Source: Azospirillum sp. RU38E | GTDB lineage: Bacteria > Pseudomonadota > Alphaproteobacteria > Azospirillales > Azospirillaceae | Assembly: GCF_900188385.1 (NCBI RefSeq) | Contig: NZ_FZOI01000002.1 | Location: 62,001-126,000 of the forward strand | Reading direction: 5' to 3' | Length of the DNA: 64,000 bases | Shown: piece by piece, positions 18,239-27,093 of the stretch | Layout of the letters: every line of letters starts with the position of its first letter | Position numbering within the stretch: the stretch's first letter is position 1 | Made by a program: the position numbers and the translations under genes | Notes under the pieces: model-generated | Seen by the model: only the letters and a program-made list of their open reading frames with translations | What the model was told of the DNA's origin: nothing | Database searches by the model: none

Positions 18239-18772
18239 ATGATGACGCCCGTAACCTTCACCACCCCGCAGCAGCAGACCATCACCCTGCGGCCTGCCGC
18301 CGATCCTGGCGATGTGGACAGGGTGGTGCAACTCGGCAACCAGATCCATCAGGACCATCAGGAACATCCGGATGTGTTTCACAGCCGTTTCACCCTGTTC
18401 CCCCAGGGGCTTTGGCTGGCGGAGCGGGAGGATGGGCGCTTGCTGGGCTATGCCGTTTCCCATCCGCTGGCGCTGAATGCCAGTGTGCCGCTGGATGTGG
18501 TGCTGACCGGCCCCCTGGCGCGCGATGTGCTCTATATCCACGATGTCGCCACTGACCCCGCCGCGCGCGGCCTTGGGTTGGGGGAAAGGCTGCTGGACCG
18601 GCTGATCGCCGTGGCAAAGGCGGAGGGGATTGGCCAACTGGCACTGACGGCGCTGGATGGGCTGGCCCCCTATTGGGCGCGCTTTGGCTTTGTAGAAACC
18701 GATGTGCCGGCGCTGCGGGCCAAGCTGGCTTCCTATGGTCCTGGTGCGGCCTATATGTTGCGGGCCTTGTAG
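18239..18772 (+). CDS. GNAT-family N-acetyltransferase
   Basis: This 177-residue protein has the acetyl-CoA-binding signature ARGLGLGERLLDRLIAVA in motif A and the late strand ALDGLAPYWARFGF. Motif A follows VLYIHDVATDP, typical of GNAT strand beta4. The acceptor is unknown. Its 3' end overlaps the convergent pseG gene by 22 bases. Two adjacent ATGs (18239, 18242) could serve as start, and no strong ribosome-binding site decides between them. Confidence 0.85.
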   Translation: MMTPVTFTTPQQQTITLRPAADPGDVDRVVQLGNQIHQDHQEHPDVFHSRFTLFPQGLWLAEREDGRLLGYAVSHPLALNASVPLDVVLTGPLARDVLYIHDVATDPAARGLGLGERLLDRLIAVAKAEGIGQLALTALDGLAPYWARFGFVETDVPALRAKLASYGPGAAYMLRAL

Positions 18773-19827
18773 GCGGCGATCCGGTCCAGCAGGGCGCGCG
18801 CCACGCGGGGGGCACCCTGGCCGTCGATGCCAGCGATGCGGCGGGACAGGTCCGCCCGCGCTGGCAGATCAGCCCAGAGCCGCAAGCTGCTTTCCGTCAC
18901 GGCCCCGGCGGCATCGGCCTTGTCCATCCCCCGCGCGTCCAGCACGGCGGCCCAGCCGCGCGCGCGGGCATCGGCGGCGGCGGCGGCCTGATTATCCACC
19001 ACGGCGACCAGCAGGCAGGGCGTGGCCAGGGCGGCCATTTCCGCCACCGTGCCGCCCCCGGCGGTAATCGCCAGCCCACAGCCGGCGATCAGCCGCCCCA
19101 TCTCCCGCGTATCCACATGCAAGGCCACGGCGGGAAAGCGCGCGGCGGCGGCCCGGCAACAGGCCAGCGCCGGGTTGCTGCCCCCCACCACCACATCCAG
19201 CCCCACACCGTCGGGCAGCAGCGGGGCCAGCCGCTTGATCACCGGTACGGTCAGCCCCGCCGGATCAGACCCGCCAAAGGTGACCAGGATTCGGGCGCGT
19301 TCCGCCAAGGCCGGCCGGGGGGCGCTGATCCGGTCGCGGATTTCCCGCCGGATCAATACATGCGCATCCCCCAGCAGCAGCTTCGCCCCCGGTGCCAGCC
19401 TGTCATAGGGCAGGGTGTGCGCCTGTGGCGATGGATTCCAGACCAGATCGGCGAACAGGGGCCGGTCGGCCAGATCATCCAGCGCCAGCACCGGCCCGCC
19501 GGCCTGCCGCATTGCCGCCCGCCAATCCGCATCCAGCCAGTAGCTATCCACCACCAGGGCCTTGGCCCCGATGCGCTGATACAGCGCCAGCATGTCGGCC
19601 GCGTCATGGGCGGGGTCGATCAGGTGATGGGCGATCCCCTCCGCCGCCAGCCGGTCGCGCAGGGATGGGGTGATGCGGCTGCCGCAAAAGGCCGCATCGG
19701 CCCCCAGCTCCCGCAAGGCTTCGGCCAGCGCCAGACAGCGCATGACATGGCCGGTGCCGATGTCGACTGCGGCATCGGCGCGGATCAGCACCAGGGGTGG
19801 GGGCCTCGGGGTGGCGGTCATGGACAT
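18751..19827 (-). CDS. pseG: PseG-like UDP-sugar hydrolase (nonulosonate pathway)
   Basis: This 358-residue protein resembles PseG, which releases UDP from the 2,4-diacetamido-trideoxy sugar before condensation to pseudaminic acid. It shows the GT-B-like start IRADAAVDIGTGHVMRCLALAEAL, the central VTFGGSDPAG, and the late nucleotide-binding TAGGGTVAEMAALATPCLL, followed by VDNQ. The family's catalytic His lies in GHVMRC. Translation in frame continues far upstream on this strand but without family similarity, so I start at ATG 19827 (19821 is an alternative). A GNAT that could be PseH lies 6 kb away. The other Pse enzymes are not in the window. Confidence 0.8.
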   Translation of the reverse strand: MSMTATPRPPPLVLIRADAAVDIGTGHVMRCLALAEALRELGADAAFCGSRITPSLRDRLAAEGIAHHLIDPAHDAADMLALYQRIGAKALVVDSYWLDADWRAAMRQAGGPVLALDDLADRPLFADLVWNPSPQAHTLPYDRLAPGAKLLLGDAHVLIRREIRDRISAPRPALAERARILVTFGGSDPAGLTVPVIKRLAPLLPDGVGLDVVVGGSNPALACCRAAAARFPAVALHVDTREMGRLIAGCGLAITAGGGTVAEMAALATPCLLVAVVDNQAAAAADARARGWAAVLDARGMDKADAAGAVTESSLRLWADLPARADLSRRIAGIDGQGAPRVARALLDRIAAYKARNI

Positions 19828-19905
19828 GGGCCCAGTATGGCCAGCGCCCAAGCCCTTGGAAAGGCTTTGCATCGGGGGTGGGCGCGGGTGCATCCTGTGC
19901 CGGTC

Positions 19906-20814
19906 ATGGCCTTCACGATCCGCAACCGCACCCTGGACCAGATCGCCCGCCGCGCGCTGGCGGATTGGCGCAACCTGCCCTATGACCTGCTGCCCTTGTC
20001 CGGCGGTCCGGCGCGGCGCTACTGGCTGGCCCGGCTGGCGGCCCTGGCCTGCCCGCGCAGCCCGCAAGCCCCGGATGATCCGCGCGCCCTGGCCCTGCTG
20101 GGGCAGTTGGAAGATCGCGGCTGGACGGAGCCGCTGGGGCTGGTCAGCCCCGAACAGGCGGCGTTGATGCGCCAGGCCCTGCAGGCCCAACCCTGCCACG
20201 ATCCCTATCGCCCGCATCTGGGGGATTTCCCGCCCGACGCGGTGCCCAGCCCGGAAACCAATATGGGTTATTACCGGGTCGACCAGTTGCTGGCCGTGCC
20301 GGGCCTGTTGGGAATTTTCAATCATCCGCTGGTTTTGCGGGTTGCAGAGCTTTATCTGGGCTGCAAGCCCACCATCGATAATATCGGCGGCTGGTGGTCC
20401 TTTGCCGGGCGGGATGCGGCGAAGGGCACGCAATGGTTCCACCGCGACTGGGACAATATCCGCGCCATCAAGCTGTTCATATATCTGACCGATACCGGGC
20501 CGGAGGATGGGCCGTTTGAGTTTGTCGAAGCCTCCCACCGCGATGAACGGCTGGTGGAGATCAACCGGATGGACGATGAAAAGGTCGCCCAAACCATGGC
20601 GGACCTGCCCTTGCGCCGCTTCACCGGGGCGGCGGGGATGGTGTTCCTGGCCGATACGTTCGGCGTGCATCGCGGCTTGCTGCCGCGCGCGCAATCCCGG
20701 CTGATGGTGACGGCGCAATATGGCATCTGGCGCACCCCCTTCACCCCGCAACAGCCGATATTGCCCCGCCAACCGGGGTTGGACCCCTATATCAACCGGG
20801 CGGTGATGCGATGA
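19906..20814 (+). CDS. Phytanoyl-CoA dioxygenase (PhyH)-family Fe(II)/2-oxoglutarate oxygenase
   Basis: The protein has 302 residues. The iron-binding facial triad is visible as the HxD in WFHRDWDN (~residue 169) and the distal His in GVHRGLLPRAQSRLMV (~residue 252), with the Arg that binds 2-oxoglutarate in the same segment. PhyH proteins hydroxylate lipids, sugars or natural-product intermediates. It begins the plus-strand run PhyH-FkbM-KAS III-DUF3445, in which every junction is a four-base stop/start overlap, so these four act as one translationally coupled operon. Confidence 0.87.
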   Translation: MAFTIRNRTLDQIARRALADWRNLPYDLLPLSGGPARRYWLARLAALACPRSPQAPDDPRALALLGQLEDRGWTEPLGLVSPEQAALMRQALQAQPCHDPYRPHLGDFPPDAVPSPETNMGYYRVDQLLAVPGLLGIFNHPLVLRVAELYLGCKPTIDNIGGWWSFAGRDAAKGTQWFHRDWDNIRAIKLFIYLTDTGPEDGPFEFVEASHRDERLVEINRMDDEKVAQTMADLPLRRFTGAAGMVFLADTFGVHRGLLPRAQSRLMVTAQYGIWRTPFTPQQPILPRQPGLDPYINRAVMR

Positions 20815-22001
20815 AGGCCAATGCTGCTGCCCTGGAGGCTGAACTGTCCCGCCGGCTGGCCGCCTATCGTGCCGGCCGTGATTGGCGGGTGCTGGAGGAG
20901 TCGGCGGCCGCTGCCCTGGACCTGACGGGTCGCCCGGTGGCCCTGTTGGGGGCTGGATCGGTGCTGGCCCAACCGTTTGTGGCGGCGGCCCTGGCGCGGC
21001 TGGATGTGCGGCTGCTGGTGGATAATGCCCGCATCGGCCAGACCATGGGCGGCCATGTCATGGCCGGTGATGCCGCCCTGGCGGCGGTGGCTGCTGCGAC
21101 ACCGGGGCTGATCGCCGTCACCTGTGCCGCCGGGGAAGGGGGCATGGCGCATTTCACCCGGCTGGCCGACGGGTTGGGGCTGCCGGTGCTGGGCCTGTTC
21201 CAGGCCATGCGGCGGCTGGACCTGCACCATATTGCCGGCGATGCGGCCCTGATCGACCATGCCGATCCGGATCGGCTGGTGACAGCCCTGGAACGCATCG
21301 CCGTCAAGGGCTGGTTCCAGGATGCGGCCAGCCGGGCCGCCCTGGCCGGGCTGGCGCTCTATCGCCTGTCCTGGGATGATCGCTGGCTGGCAGGCTTGCG
21401 CGATCCGGGCGGGATATATTTTGGCAGCGATGCGTTGGATGTGGGTCCGGATGAGGTGATGGTGGATGGGGGTGCCCATACGGGCGACAGTATCGCCGAT
21501 CTGGCCCGCCATACCGGCGGGCGCTGGCGTTCCGTCCATGCGTTTGAACCCGATCCCGCCAATGCCGACAAGCTGGCGGCGGCCTGGGGCGGGCGGGCCG
21601 ATGTGATATTGCATCGGCTCGGCCTGTGGCGGCAGAGCGGGGAACTGCGCTTTAACGGGGCCGGCCAGTCCGGCAGCGCGCTGGCCGACGATGGTGACAT
21701 GCTGGTGCCGGTGCGGGCGCTGGATGATCTGGATATCGGCCCTGTCAGCCTGATCAAGCTGGATGTGGAAGGGGCGGAGGCGGCGGCCTTGCAGGGGGCG
21801 GCGGCGACGATCCGCCGCCATCGCCCGAAACTGGCCCTGTCCGCCTATCACCGTGCCGGCGATCTGGCCGATCTGCCGGCGTTGGTGGATGATATCCAGC
21901 CGGGCTATCATTTCCGCCTGCGCCACCATGGCGCGGCCTGGTTCGACAGTGTGATCTATGCCACCTGGGAAGGTGGTAGCGGGAAGGGGGACGGGCGATG
22001 A
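20811..22001 (+). CDS. FkbM-family methyltransferase with an N-terminal extension
   Basis: This 396-residue protein has an FkbM SAM-dependent methyltransferase in its second half: MVDGGAHTGDSIADLA (SAM-binding motif I), VHAFEPDPANADKL, LIKLDVEGAEAAALQGA and KLALSAYHRAGDL. The first ~190 residues contain a Rossmann-like GRPVALLGAGSVLAQP and are not part of the usual methyltransferase domain. FkbM proteins O-methylate sugars and polyketides. It overlaps PhyH upstream (20811-20814) and the KAS III downstream (21998-22001). Confidence 0.87.
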   Translation: MKANAAALEAELSRRLAAYRAGRDWRVLEESAAAALDLTGRPVALLGAGSVLAQPFVAAALARLDVRLLVDNARIGQTMGGHVMAGDAALAAVAAATPGLIAVTCAAGEGGMAHFTRLADGLGLPVLGLFQAMRRLDLHHIAGDAALIDHADPDRLVTALERIAVKGWFQDAASRAALAGLALYRLSWDDRWLAGLRDPGGIYFGSDALDVGPDEVMVDGGAHTGDSIADLARHTGGRWRSVHAFEPDPANADKLAAAWGGRADVILHRLGLWRQSGELRFNGAGQSGSALADDGDMLVPVRALDDLDIGPVSLIKLDVEGAEAAALQGAAATIRRHRPKLALSAYHRAGDLADLPALVDDIQPGYHFRLRHHGAAWFDSVIYATWEGGSGKGDGR

Positions 22002-23080
22002 AATCGGTCATCAATGGGGTGCGCATCGCCGGCATCCGCACCGTGGTACCGCGTGAACGCCATTCCTATGTCGAGGAGCCCGGCATTTTCACGGCGGAGG
22101 AGGCGCGCAAGCTGCACGCCAGCATCGGCGTCTATGAAAGGCGCGTGCTGCCCCGGCCCTGGTGCGCGTCGGACATGTGCCGTGCGGCGGCAGAGGGGCT
22201 GCTGGCCCAACTGGGCTGGGATCCCGCCAGCGTGGATGTGCTGATCTTTGTCAGCCAGGATGCGGATTATGTGCTGCCGGTCACCGCGGCGGTGCTGCAG
22301 CGCCATCTGGGCCTGTCGTCAGGGGCCGCCTGTTTTGACGTGACGCTGGGCTGTTCCGGCTATGTCTATGGGCTGTGGATGGCCGGGCGGCTGCTGGGCG
22401 GGCAGGTGAAGCGGGCGCTGGTGCTGTGCGGCGACAATTCCACCCGTTACCTGCACCCGGAGGATAAGGCCACCCTGCCGCTGTTCGGCGATGCCGGGTC
22501 GGCCACGGCGCTGGAACTGGCGGAGGACGCCCCCCCGATCCGCGTGGCGCTGGGCACCGATGGGGCGGGGGCCAAGCATATTTTCGTCAAGGCCGGCGGC
22601 AAGCGCGATTGCCTGATCCCTAGCGACCCGCCCAAGTCAGAGGCGGAGATGCAGCGGCTTTACCGCGATGCCCGCCTGCAATTGAACGGGGCGGAGGTGT
22701 TTGCCTTCACCCTGCGCGCCGTGCCCGGTTTGCTGAAAGAGGCATTGGCCGATGGCGGCATCACCACCGATGATCTGGATTTCCTGGTGCCGCATCAGGC
22801 CAACAAGATGATGCTGGAGCATATCCGCAAGAAGATTGGCTGTGCGGCAGACAAATACATCATTGATATGGAGAAGTTCGGCAATACCAGCAGCGCCTCC
22901 ATCCCGCTGGCCATCTGTTCCCGGCTGGGCGGGGAACTGGCGGCGGGGCGGAAAAAGCTGCTGCTGGCGGGGTTCGGGGTGGGCTGGTCCTGGGGCACAG
23001 TGCTGGCCGATATCGGCCCCATCCCGGCCCCCACCCTGGCCGAACTGCCCGCCGATTATCCGGTGATGGAGGTGGGGTGA
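21998..23080 (+). CDS. 3-oxoacyl-ACP synthase III (KAS III / FabH-like)
   Basis: This thiolase-fold condensing enzyme has 360 residues. The catalytic triad is intact: Cys119 in VTLGCSGYVYGL, His near 266 in PHQANKMMLEHI, and Asn near 296 in FGNTSSASIP. Housekeeping FabH usually sits with plsX. This copy sits among tailoring enzymes and is more like the KAS III proteins found in flagellin-glycosylation and secondary-metabolite loci. It probably transfers or condenses a short acyl group. Start and stop overlap both neighbours by four bases. Confidence 0.9.
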   Translation: MKSVINGVRIAGIRTVVPRERHSYVEEPGIFTAEEARKLHASIGVYERRVLPRPWCASDMCRAAAEGLLAQLGWDPASVDVLIFVSQDADYVLPVTAAVLQRHLGLSSGAACFDVTLGCSGYVYGLWMAGRLLGGQVKRALVLCGDNSTRYLHPEDKATLPLFGDAGSATALELAEDAPPIRVALGTDGAGAKHIFVKAGGKRDCLIPSDPPKSEAEMQRLYRDARLQLNGAEVFAFTLRAVPGLLKEALADGGITTDDLDFLVPHQANKMMLEHIRKKIGCAADKYIIDMEKFGNTSSASIPLAICSRLGGELAAGRKKLLLAGFGVGWSWGTVLADIGPIPAPTLAELPADYPVMEVG

Positions 23081-23970
23081 GGGCTGCCCCCGTGCAACTG
23101 CCCGCCGAACCCTTCCCCTGGCCGTTCGACGGCCCTGCCTATCGCATGGCGATGGGCTTGCGCACGCTGGCGCCGGCGGACTGGCTGTCGCCGGATGCCG
23201 GCTGGCCGGGGCAACTGGCCCGCCGGGCCGACCTGTTGCGACAACGCAAATGGGATGTGCTGGCCCTGATGCCAGAGGCGAAGGCAGCCGCAGAGGAGAT
23301 GCTGGAACTGCTGTTCCAGCATCTGGCGACCCAGCATTCGTCATGGTTCCAGCGCCAGGGGGCGGGCTTGTTTTCCGCCATCGGCGGGGCCGTGATGCAG
23401 CCGGCGGATTTTGACCATCCGCTGCATCTGCTGGGCTATCTGCTGCCCGATGATCTCTGTCTGCTGACGCCATCCGCCGGGGGCTGGCGGCTGACCGGTG
23501 GGGTGGTGTGCTTTCCATCGCACTGGCTGTTGCCGCACAAGCTGGGCAAGCCGCTGCCCGGCATCCATCGCCCGGTGCCGGGCTATGATGCCACGCTGGC
23601 CATGCCGGTAGACCGGTTCTTTGACAGGTTGACCCCTGGTCGCCTTGTCTGGCGGGCCAATTGGGGCCTGTCGGATGATGCCGACCTGTTCCAGCCTGGC
23701 GGCCCCCGCCCACCCCCGGCAGATGAGCCGGTGACGGTGGAGAATGCCGGTCAGCGCCTGTTCCTGCGGGTGGAAAAACAGACGTTGCGGAAACTGCCCG
23801 GCAGCGGCGCCGTGCTGTTCACCATCCGCACCCATCAGCGGGCGTTGGCGGCGCTGACGCCTGAACAGCAAGCCCATTTTGCCGCCATCCTGCGGTCAGT
23901 GCCGGATGATGTGGCACGTTACAAGGGCCTGGATCGCAATGGGCCGCTGGCGCTGGGCGCTTTGAGTTAG
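23077..23970 (+). CDS. DUF3445 protein, heme-dependent oxidative N-demethylase-like
   Basis: This 297-residue protein starts at a GTG overlapping the KAS III stop (GTGA). It has the DUF3445 hallmarks: LPDDLCLLTPSAGGWRLTGG, VCFPSHWLLPHKLGKPL, GIHRPVPGY, RLVWRANWGL, and LFLRVEKQTLRKLPGSGAVL. Family members use a PAS-fold heme to demethylate secondary amines. Its place as the last gene of a PhyH/FkbM/KAS III operon is unusual and suggests a tailoring role in the same pathway. The 3' end overlaps the convergent MFS gene by four bases (TTAG). Confidence 0.85.
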   Translation: MRAAPVQLPAEPFPWPFDGPAYRMAMGLRTLAPADWLSPDAGWPGQLARRADLLRQRKWDVLALMPEAKAAAEEMLELLFQHLATQHSSWFQRQGAGLFSAIGGAVMQPADFDHPLHLLGYLLPDDLCLLTPSAGGWRLTGGVVCFPSHWLLPHKLGKPLPGIHRPVPGYDATLAMPVDRFFDRLTPGRLVWRANWGLSDDADLFQPGGPRPPPADEPVTVENAGQRLFLRVEKQTLRKLPGSGAVLFTIRTHQRALAALTPEQQAHFAAILRSVPDDVARYKGLDRNGPLALGALS

Positions 23971-25217
23971 GACGGTTTGGCCTCCTGCGTCGCCTCGATC
24001 AGCGTGGTGCCCACCGGGGATACCGTCATATTGACGAACTGTTCCTTTTCCACCGGCGCGGCGCGGCGGCTGATGCGATAGGCCCCCCAGACGGCGACCA
24101 GCCCCTGGGCCAGCACCACCAGCCAGGGCAGGCCGTTGCGCCCCATTGCCTCCATCATGGCCCCACCCAGCAGCGGCCCCAGCGCCATGCCGGAACCCTG
24201 GACGATCAGCAGCCCGCCGGAAGCGGCAATAAATTCCGTGGGATGTACGCTGTCATTCACATGGGCCACGACAATGCCATAGGTGGGCAGCACCACCCCG
24301 CCAAAGGCAAAGACCAGGAAGAACACCCAGCCCGGCGCCATGCCCTGCGGCAGAAACAGCATCATGGCGGCCAGCAACAGGGCGGAGGCCAGCGCCACCA
24401 CGATAACCAGCCGCCGCCGGTCCATCCGGTCGGAAAGAAAGCCCAGCGGCCAGGTGGTGGCAAAGGCCCCCAGGATGGCACAGGCCATGAACAGGGCGAT
24501 GCCCTGATCGTCAAACCCGGCCTGCTGGGCGTAAAGCGGCCCCAGCGCATAAAAGGCCCCTGTGCTGATACCGCAGAGGAAGGCTGCCACCAGCCCGAAG
24601 GGCGATTGGCGGTAAAGGTGCCGCAGGTTGGCCCGCGTCCGTGCCCCCACCTCTGCCGGGGCCTGCGATTTCGACAGGGCCACCGGCACCAGGGCGATGG
24701 AGATGATCAGGGAGACACAGGCGAACAGCATGAACCCGCCCGGATCAGCCAGCGGCAGCAGCATCTGCCCGCCCACTGCAGCGATCAGCCCGGTCATGGA
24801 ATAGATGCCCAAGATCTGCCCGCGCACGGCGGGTGTGGCGGATGCGTTCAGCCAGCTTTCCACCGACATCAGCAGGCCCGCAAAACACAGGCCCGTCACC
24901 ATGCGGAAACCGATCCAGGCGACGGGGTGAACCAGCATCACATGCAGCAACGCCGACGCCGAGGCCAGGGCCGCCAGGGCGGCAAAGGTACGGATATGGC
25001 CGACCGACTGAATCAGCGTGCCGGCCGTCAGCGACCCCAGCACCAACCCGATGGAAAAGCCGGACCCGATCAGGCCCACCTGGGTGGGGCTGAATGCCTC
25101 CAGCCCCCCGCGCACCGCCAGCAATGTGCCCTGCAGGTTATTGCCCAATTGCAGCAGGCCAAAGCCCAGCAACAGCGCCGCCAGCGTGGCCAGCGTTCCC
25201 ATCAGATTGGACCGCAT
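23967..25217 (-). CDS. MFS transporter (YcaD-like)
   Basis: This 416-residue protein has twelve hydrophobic segments. TM1 is ATLAALLLGFGLLQLGNNL. GMALGPLLGGAMMEAMG lies near the end, and the central loop FLSDRMDRRRLVI is the MFS signature repeated in the second half. ATG 25217 lies six bases after a GAGAAGG site; the GTG one codon earlier is possible. The substrate is unknown, but its position beside the tailoring operon makes a precursor or product of that pathway a reasonable guess. Confidence 0.82.
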   Translation of the reverse strand: MRSNLMGTLATLAALLLGFGLLQLGNNLQGTLLAVRGGLEAFSPTQVGLIGSGFSIGLVLGSLTAGTLIQSVGHIRTFAALAALASASALLHVMLVHPVAWIGFRMVTGLCFAGLLMSVESWLNASATPAVRGQILGIYSMTGLIAAVGGQMLLPLADPGGFMLFACVSLIISIALVPVALSKSQAPAEVGARTRANLRHLYRQSPFGLVAAFLCGISTGAFYALGPLYAQQAGFDDQGIALFMACAILGAFATTWPLGFLSDRMDRRRLVIVVALASALLLAAMMLFLPQGMAPGWVFFLVFAFGGVVLPTYGIVVAHVNDSVHPTEFIAASGGLLIVQGSGMALGPLLGGAMMEAMGRNGLPWLVVLAQGLVAVWGAYRISRRAAPVEKEQFVNMTVSPVGTTLIEATQEAKPS

Positions 25218-25409
25218 CACCCTTCTCCGTCATTCATCCTGAGAAGGAGAACGCTTGGGGGCGTGATTGGGCACAGGCGAAGGGCGGGTTTTATGGTGCG
25301 TTGTGATATTTTTCCCAGTTTTTCAGTGCATTAAGTGTCGCTTCTGCCTTCGCCGGGGTGACGGTGAAATTAAATTCAAAGGAATTTTCCGGACAGACAC
25401 TCAGGCGCA

Positions 25410-25586
25410 TTATTTCGCCGGTGTTTCATCCATGAACCGTGCGAAGAAGCTCTGAACCACTGCATTGCTGACAAAACGTCCAGCATCCACATCTGCAATA
25501 CCGACTTCGATACTTGCCAGAATCAGGGCCTCATCGTCCAATTTGCCACTGGTACTTTCTGACAGATGCAGGGTCATCGTGGACAT
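25410..25586 (-). CDS. Small antitoxin-like protein
   Basis: This 58-residue acidic protein has the sequence IEVGIADVDAGRFVSNAVVQSFF. The phrase ADVDAGRFVS is close to the C-terminal half of many CopG/ParD-type antitoxins (GIADADAGRxVS). No toxin (RelE/ParE-like) gene is adjacent, so if it is an antitoxin it is an orphan. ATG 25586 follows a GGTGAGG site; a GTG six bases upstream and an ATG nine bases downstream are alternatives. Expression should be checked before trusting it. Confidence 0.5.
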   Translation of the reverse strand: MSTMTLHLSESTSGKLDDEALILASIEVGIADVDAGRFVSNAVVQSFFARFMDETPAK

Positions 25587-25650
25587 TGGCACGCCTCACC
25601 AGGAGCACGAGGTATAGGCTATCATTGATAATGGCACCCCGTCAGCCCCC

Positions 25651-26208
25651 TTACCAGACCCGCCCATCCATATCCGCCATCAGGCCGAAACGGTGCCGGA
25701 TGGCGAACCAGTCATCCGCCAGCATCTCAAACAGATGCACATCGCGCGGTTCGCCATTCTTCACCGCGTGCGCGCGCAGCACGCCGACATGGCGATAGCC
25801 CAGCATGGCCTGGCCCTTATGCACCCGCTCATTATCGGCGAAAATCTGGTTCACCAGCTTGCGCAGGCCCAGCGTATAGAAACAATGGTTCAGCATGGGG
25901 GCGAAGTTCAGGGCACCGATGCCGATGCGCCCGCGCCGGTCGCCCATATAGACGCCGATGGTGCCCACCCCCCAATCGGGCTGGGTGATGGTGATGCTGC
26001 CATAGCCGACATCCACCCCATCCACCTGGATGATGCGGTGGTGGAAGTCGCTGCGCGCCGCGCTGCGGGCCAGCCAGTCGCGCTGGCGGTCCAGATCGTC
26101 CGGCACATCGGAAAAGGATTGGCTGGAAATTTCCGGCAGCCGCCGCCAGCCCAGCAACAGGGCGGCATCATCGGGCGTGGGCTGGCGGAAGGACAGGGAT
26201 TGGGTCAT
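25651..26208 (-). CDS. GNAT acetyltransferase, possibly PseH-like
   Basis: This 185-residue protein is of the RimJ/RimL/PseH branch. It opens with SFRQPTPDDAALLLGWRRLPEI, where the LxWR phrase is typical of PseH-like sugar acetyltransferases. It continues with IQVDGVDVGYGSITI, the acetyl-CoA loop GRIGIGALNFA and LNHCFYTLGLRKLVNQIFADNE. PseH acetylates the 4-amino group just before the PseG step, which would fit the pseG gene in this block. A ribosomal or peptide acceptor cannot be excluded. It lies nine bases after the split Rieske/SDR operon and is probably its last gene. Confidence 0.72.
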   Translation of the reverse strand: MTQSLSFRQPTPDDAALLLGWRRLPEISSQSFSDVPDDLDRQRDWLARSAARSDFHHRIIQVDGVDVGYGSITITQPDWGVGTIGVYMGDRRGRIGIGALNFAPMLNHCFYTLGLRKLVNQIFADNERVHKGQAMLGYRHVGVLRAHAVKNGEPRDVHLFEMLADDWFAIRHRFGLMADMDGRVW

Positions 26209-26217
26209 CAAACAGCC

Positions 26218-27093
26218 TCACGCTTCCAGAAGGGCGGCCAGGGCGTCATGCACATCGCCGATACGCTGTTCCCGCCAGCCCAACATGCCGGGACCGGTGG
26301 CACTGGCCCGGCCAGCCTGCACCATTTCACACAAGGGCCGATCCTCCTCAATCACTTGCCGGGCGGACAGGGCCAGTTGGGCGGCAAGGGATCGGCGGAA
26401 GGCATCGCCCTTGCGATCGCCTGGATTGTCGACGGGCAGGAAGCTGCGCCATTCCAGCCGTGTCCGGTCCACCGCCAGGGGCACCACCCGATGCACCATC
26501 ACCAGGGTGCCATGGAAACTGGCGATATAGAGATCGGGGAAGATGAAAGTATGGTCGTATCGGTCCTGGGCGGCAAAACGGGAAAGGTTGCCGCGCGCCA
26601 CCAGTTTTTCCCACCATTGCGCCGTTGCGGCGGATAGCTTCCAACTGGAATGGCTGTGCGGGCCATGGCGTTGGGTGTGCAGATGCTGACGCCAATCGGC
26701 ATCCACCGCTGGGTGGATGGTGTGCGGATGCACGGTGGAACCGTGGAAATCATCCAGGGTATTCTCCACCAAAATCTTCCAGTTTGCGGCAAATTCCACC
26801 GCATCGGACCCCATGGGGGCCGCCAGGGCAGGGGACATTAATTCCAGCCGCGCCGCAAACGGCCCCAGCCAGTTGGCCAGCGGCGGCGCATCCGTCCGCT
26901 GACGGTGGAATAGGAATCCACCGCAGGATTCCACATCCGCACCGTCGGCCACTGCGTCCCCCACCAGCCCGGCATAGCGCCAGGGCAGGCGGATCGACAG
27001 TGCCTCGCTTTCGCGCGCGAAGCTGTCCGCCGCGCAAAACCAATGGGCGGGCAACAGGTGGCGGCGGGGTGGCGGCTGGTCATAATTCAGCAT
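26218..27093 (-). CDS. Rieske-oxygenase catalytic domain protein lacking its own Rieske domain
   Basis: This 291-residue protein carries the mononuclear-iron catalytic region of Rieske oxygenases: NWKILVENTLDDFHGSTVH, with His117 and His122, then HPHTIHP. No CxH...CxxH cluster-binding sequence is present. The first ~50 residues (LPAHWFCAADSFARESEAL) resemble the helical start of alpha subunits, so the [2Fe-2S] domain appears to be cut out. That domain is encoded by the gene just before it. The start ATG at 27093 overlaps that gene's TGA in ATGCTGA, suggesting coupled synthesis of a two-polypeptide oxygenase. A frameshift in one longer gene is the alternative. Confidence 0.7.
   Translation of the reverse strand: MLNYDQPPPRRHLLPAHWFCAADSFARESEALSIRLPWRYAGLVGDAVADGADVESCGGFLFHRQRTDAPPLANWLGPFAARLELMSPALAAPMGSDAVEFAANWKILVENTLDDFHGSTVHPHTIHPAVDADWRQHLHTQRHGPHSHSSWKLSAATAQWWEKLVARGNLSRFAAQDRYDHTFIFPDLYIASFHGTLVMVHRVVPLAVDRTRLEWRSFLPVDNPGDRKGDAFRRSLAAQLALSARQVIEEDRPLCEMVQAGRASATGPGMLGWREQRIGDVHDALAALLEA

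Noticed and set aside
18673-19905. Plus-strand extension that would fuse ~410 residues to the PhyH protein
   Set aside because: The extension lies antisense to pseG and has no similarity to anything; the PhyH domain starts at ATG 19906.
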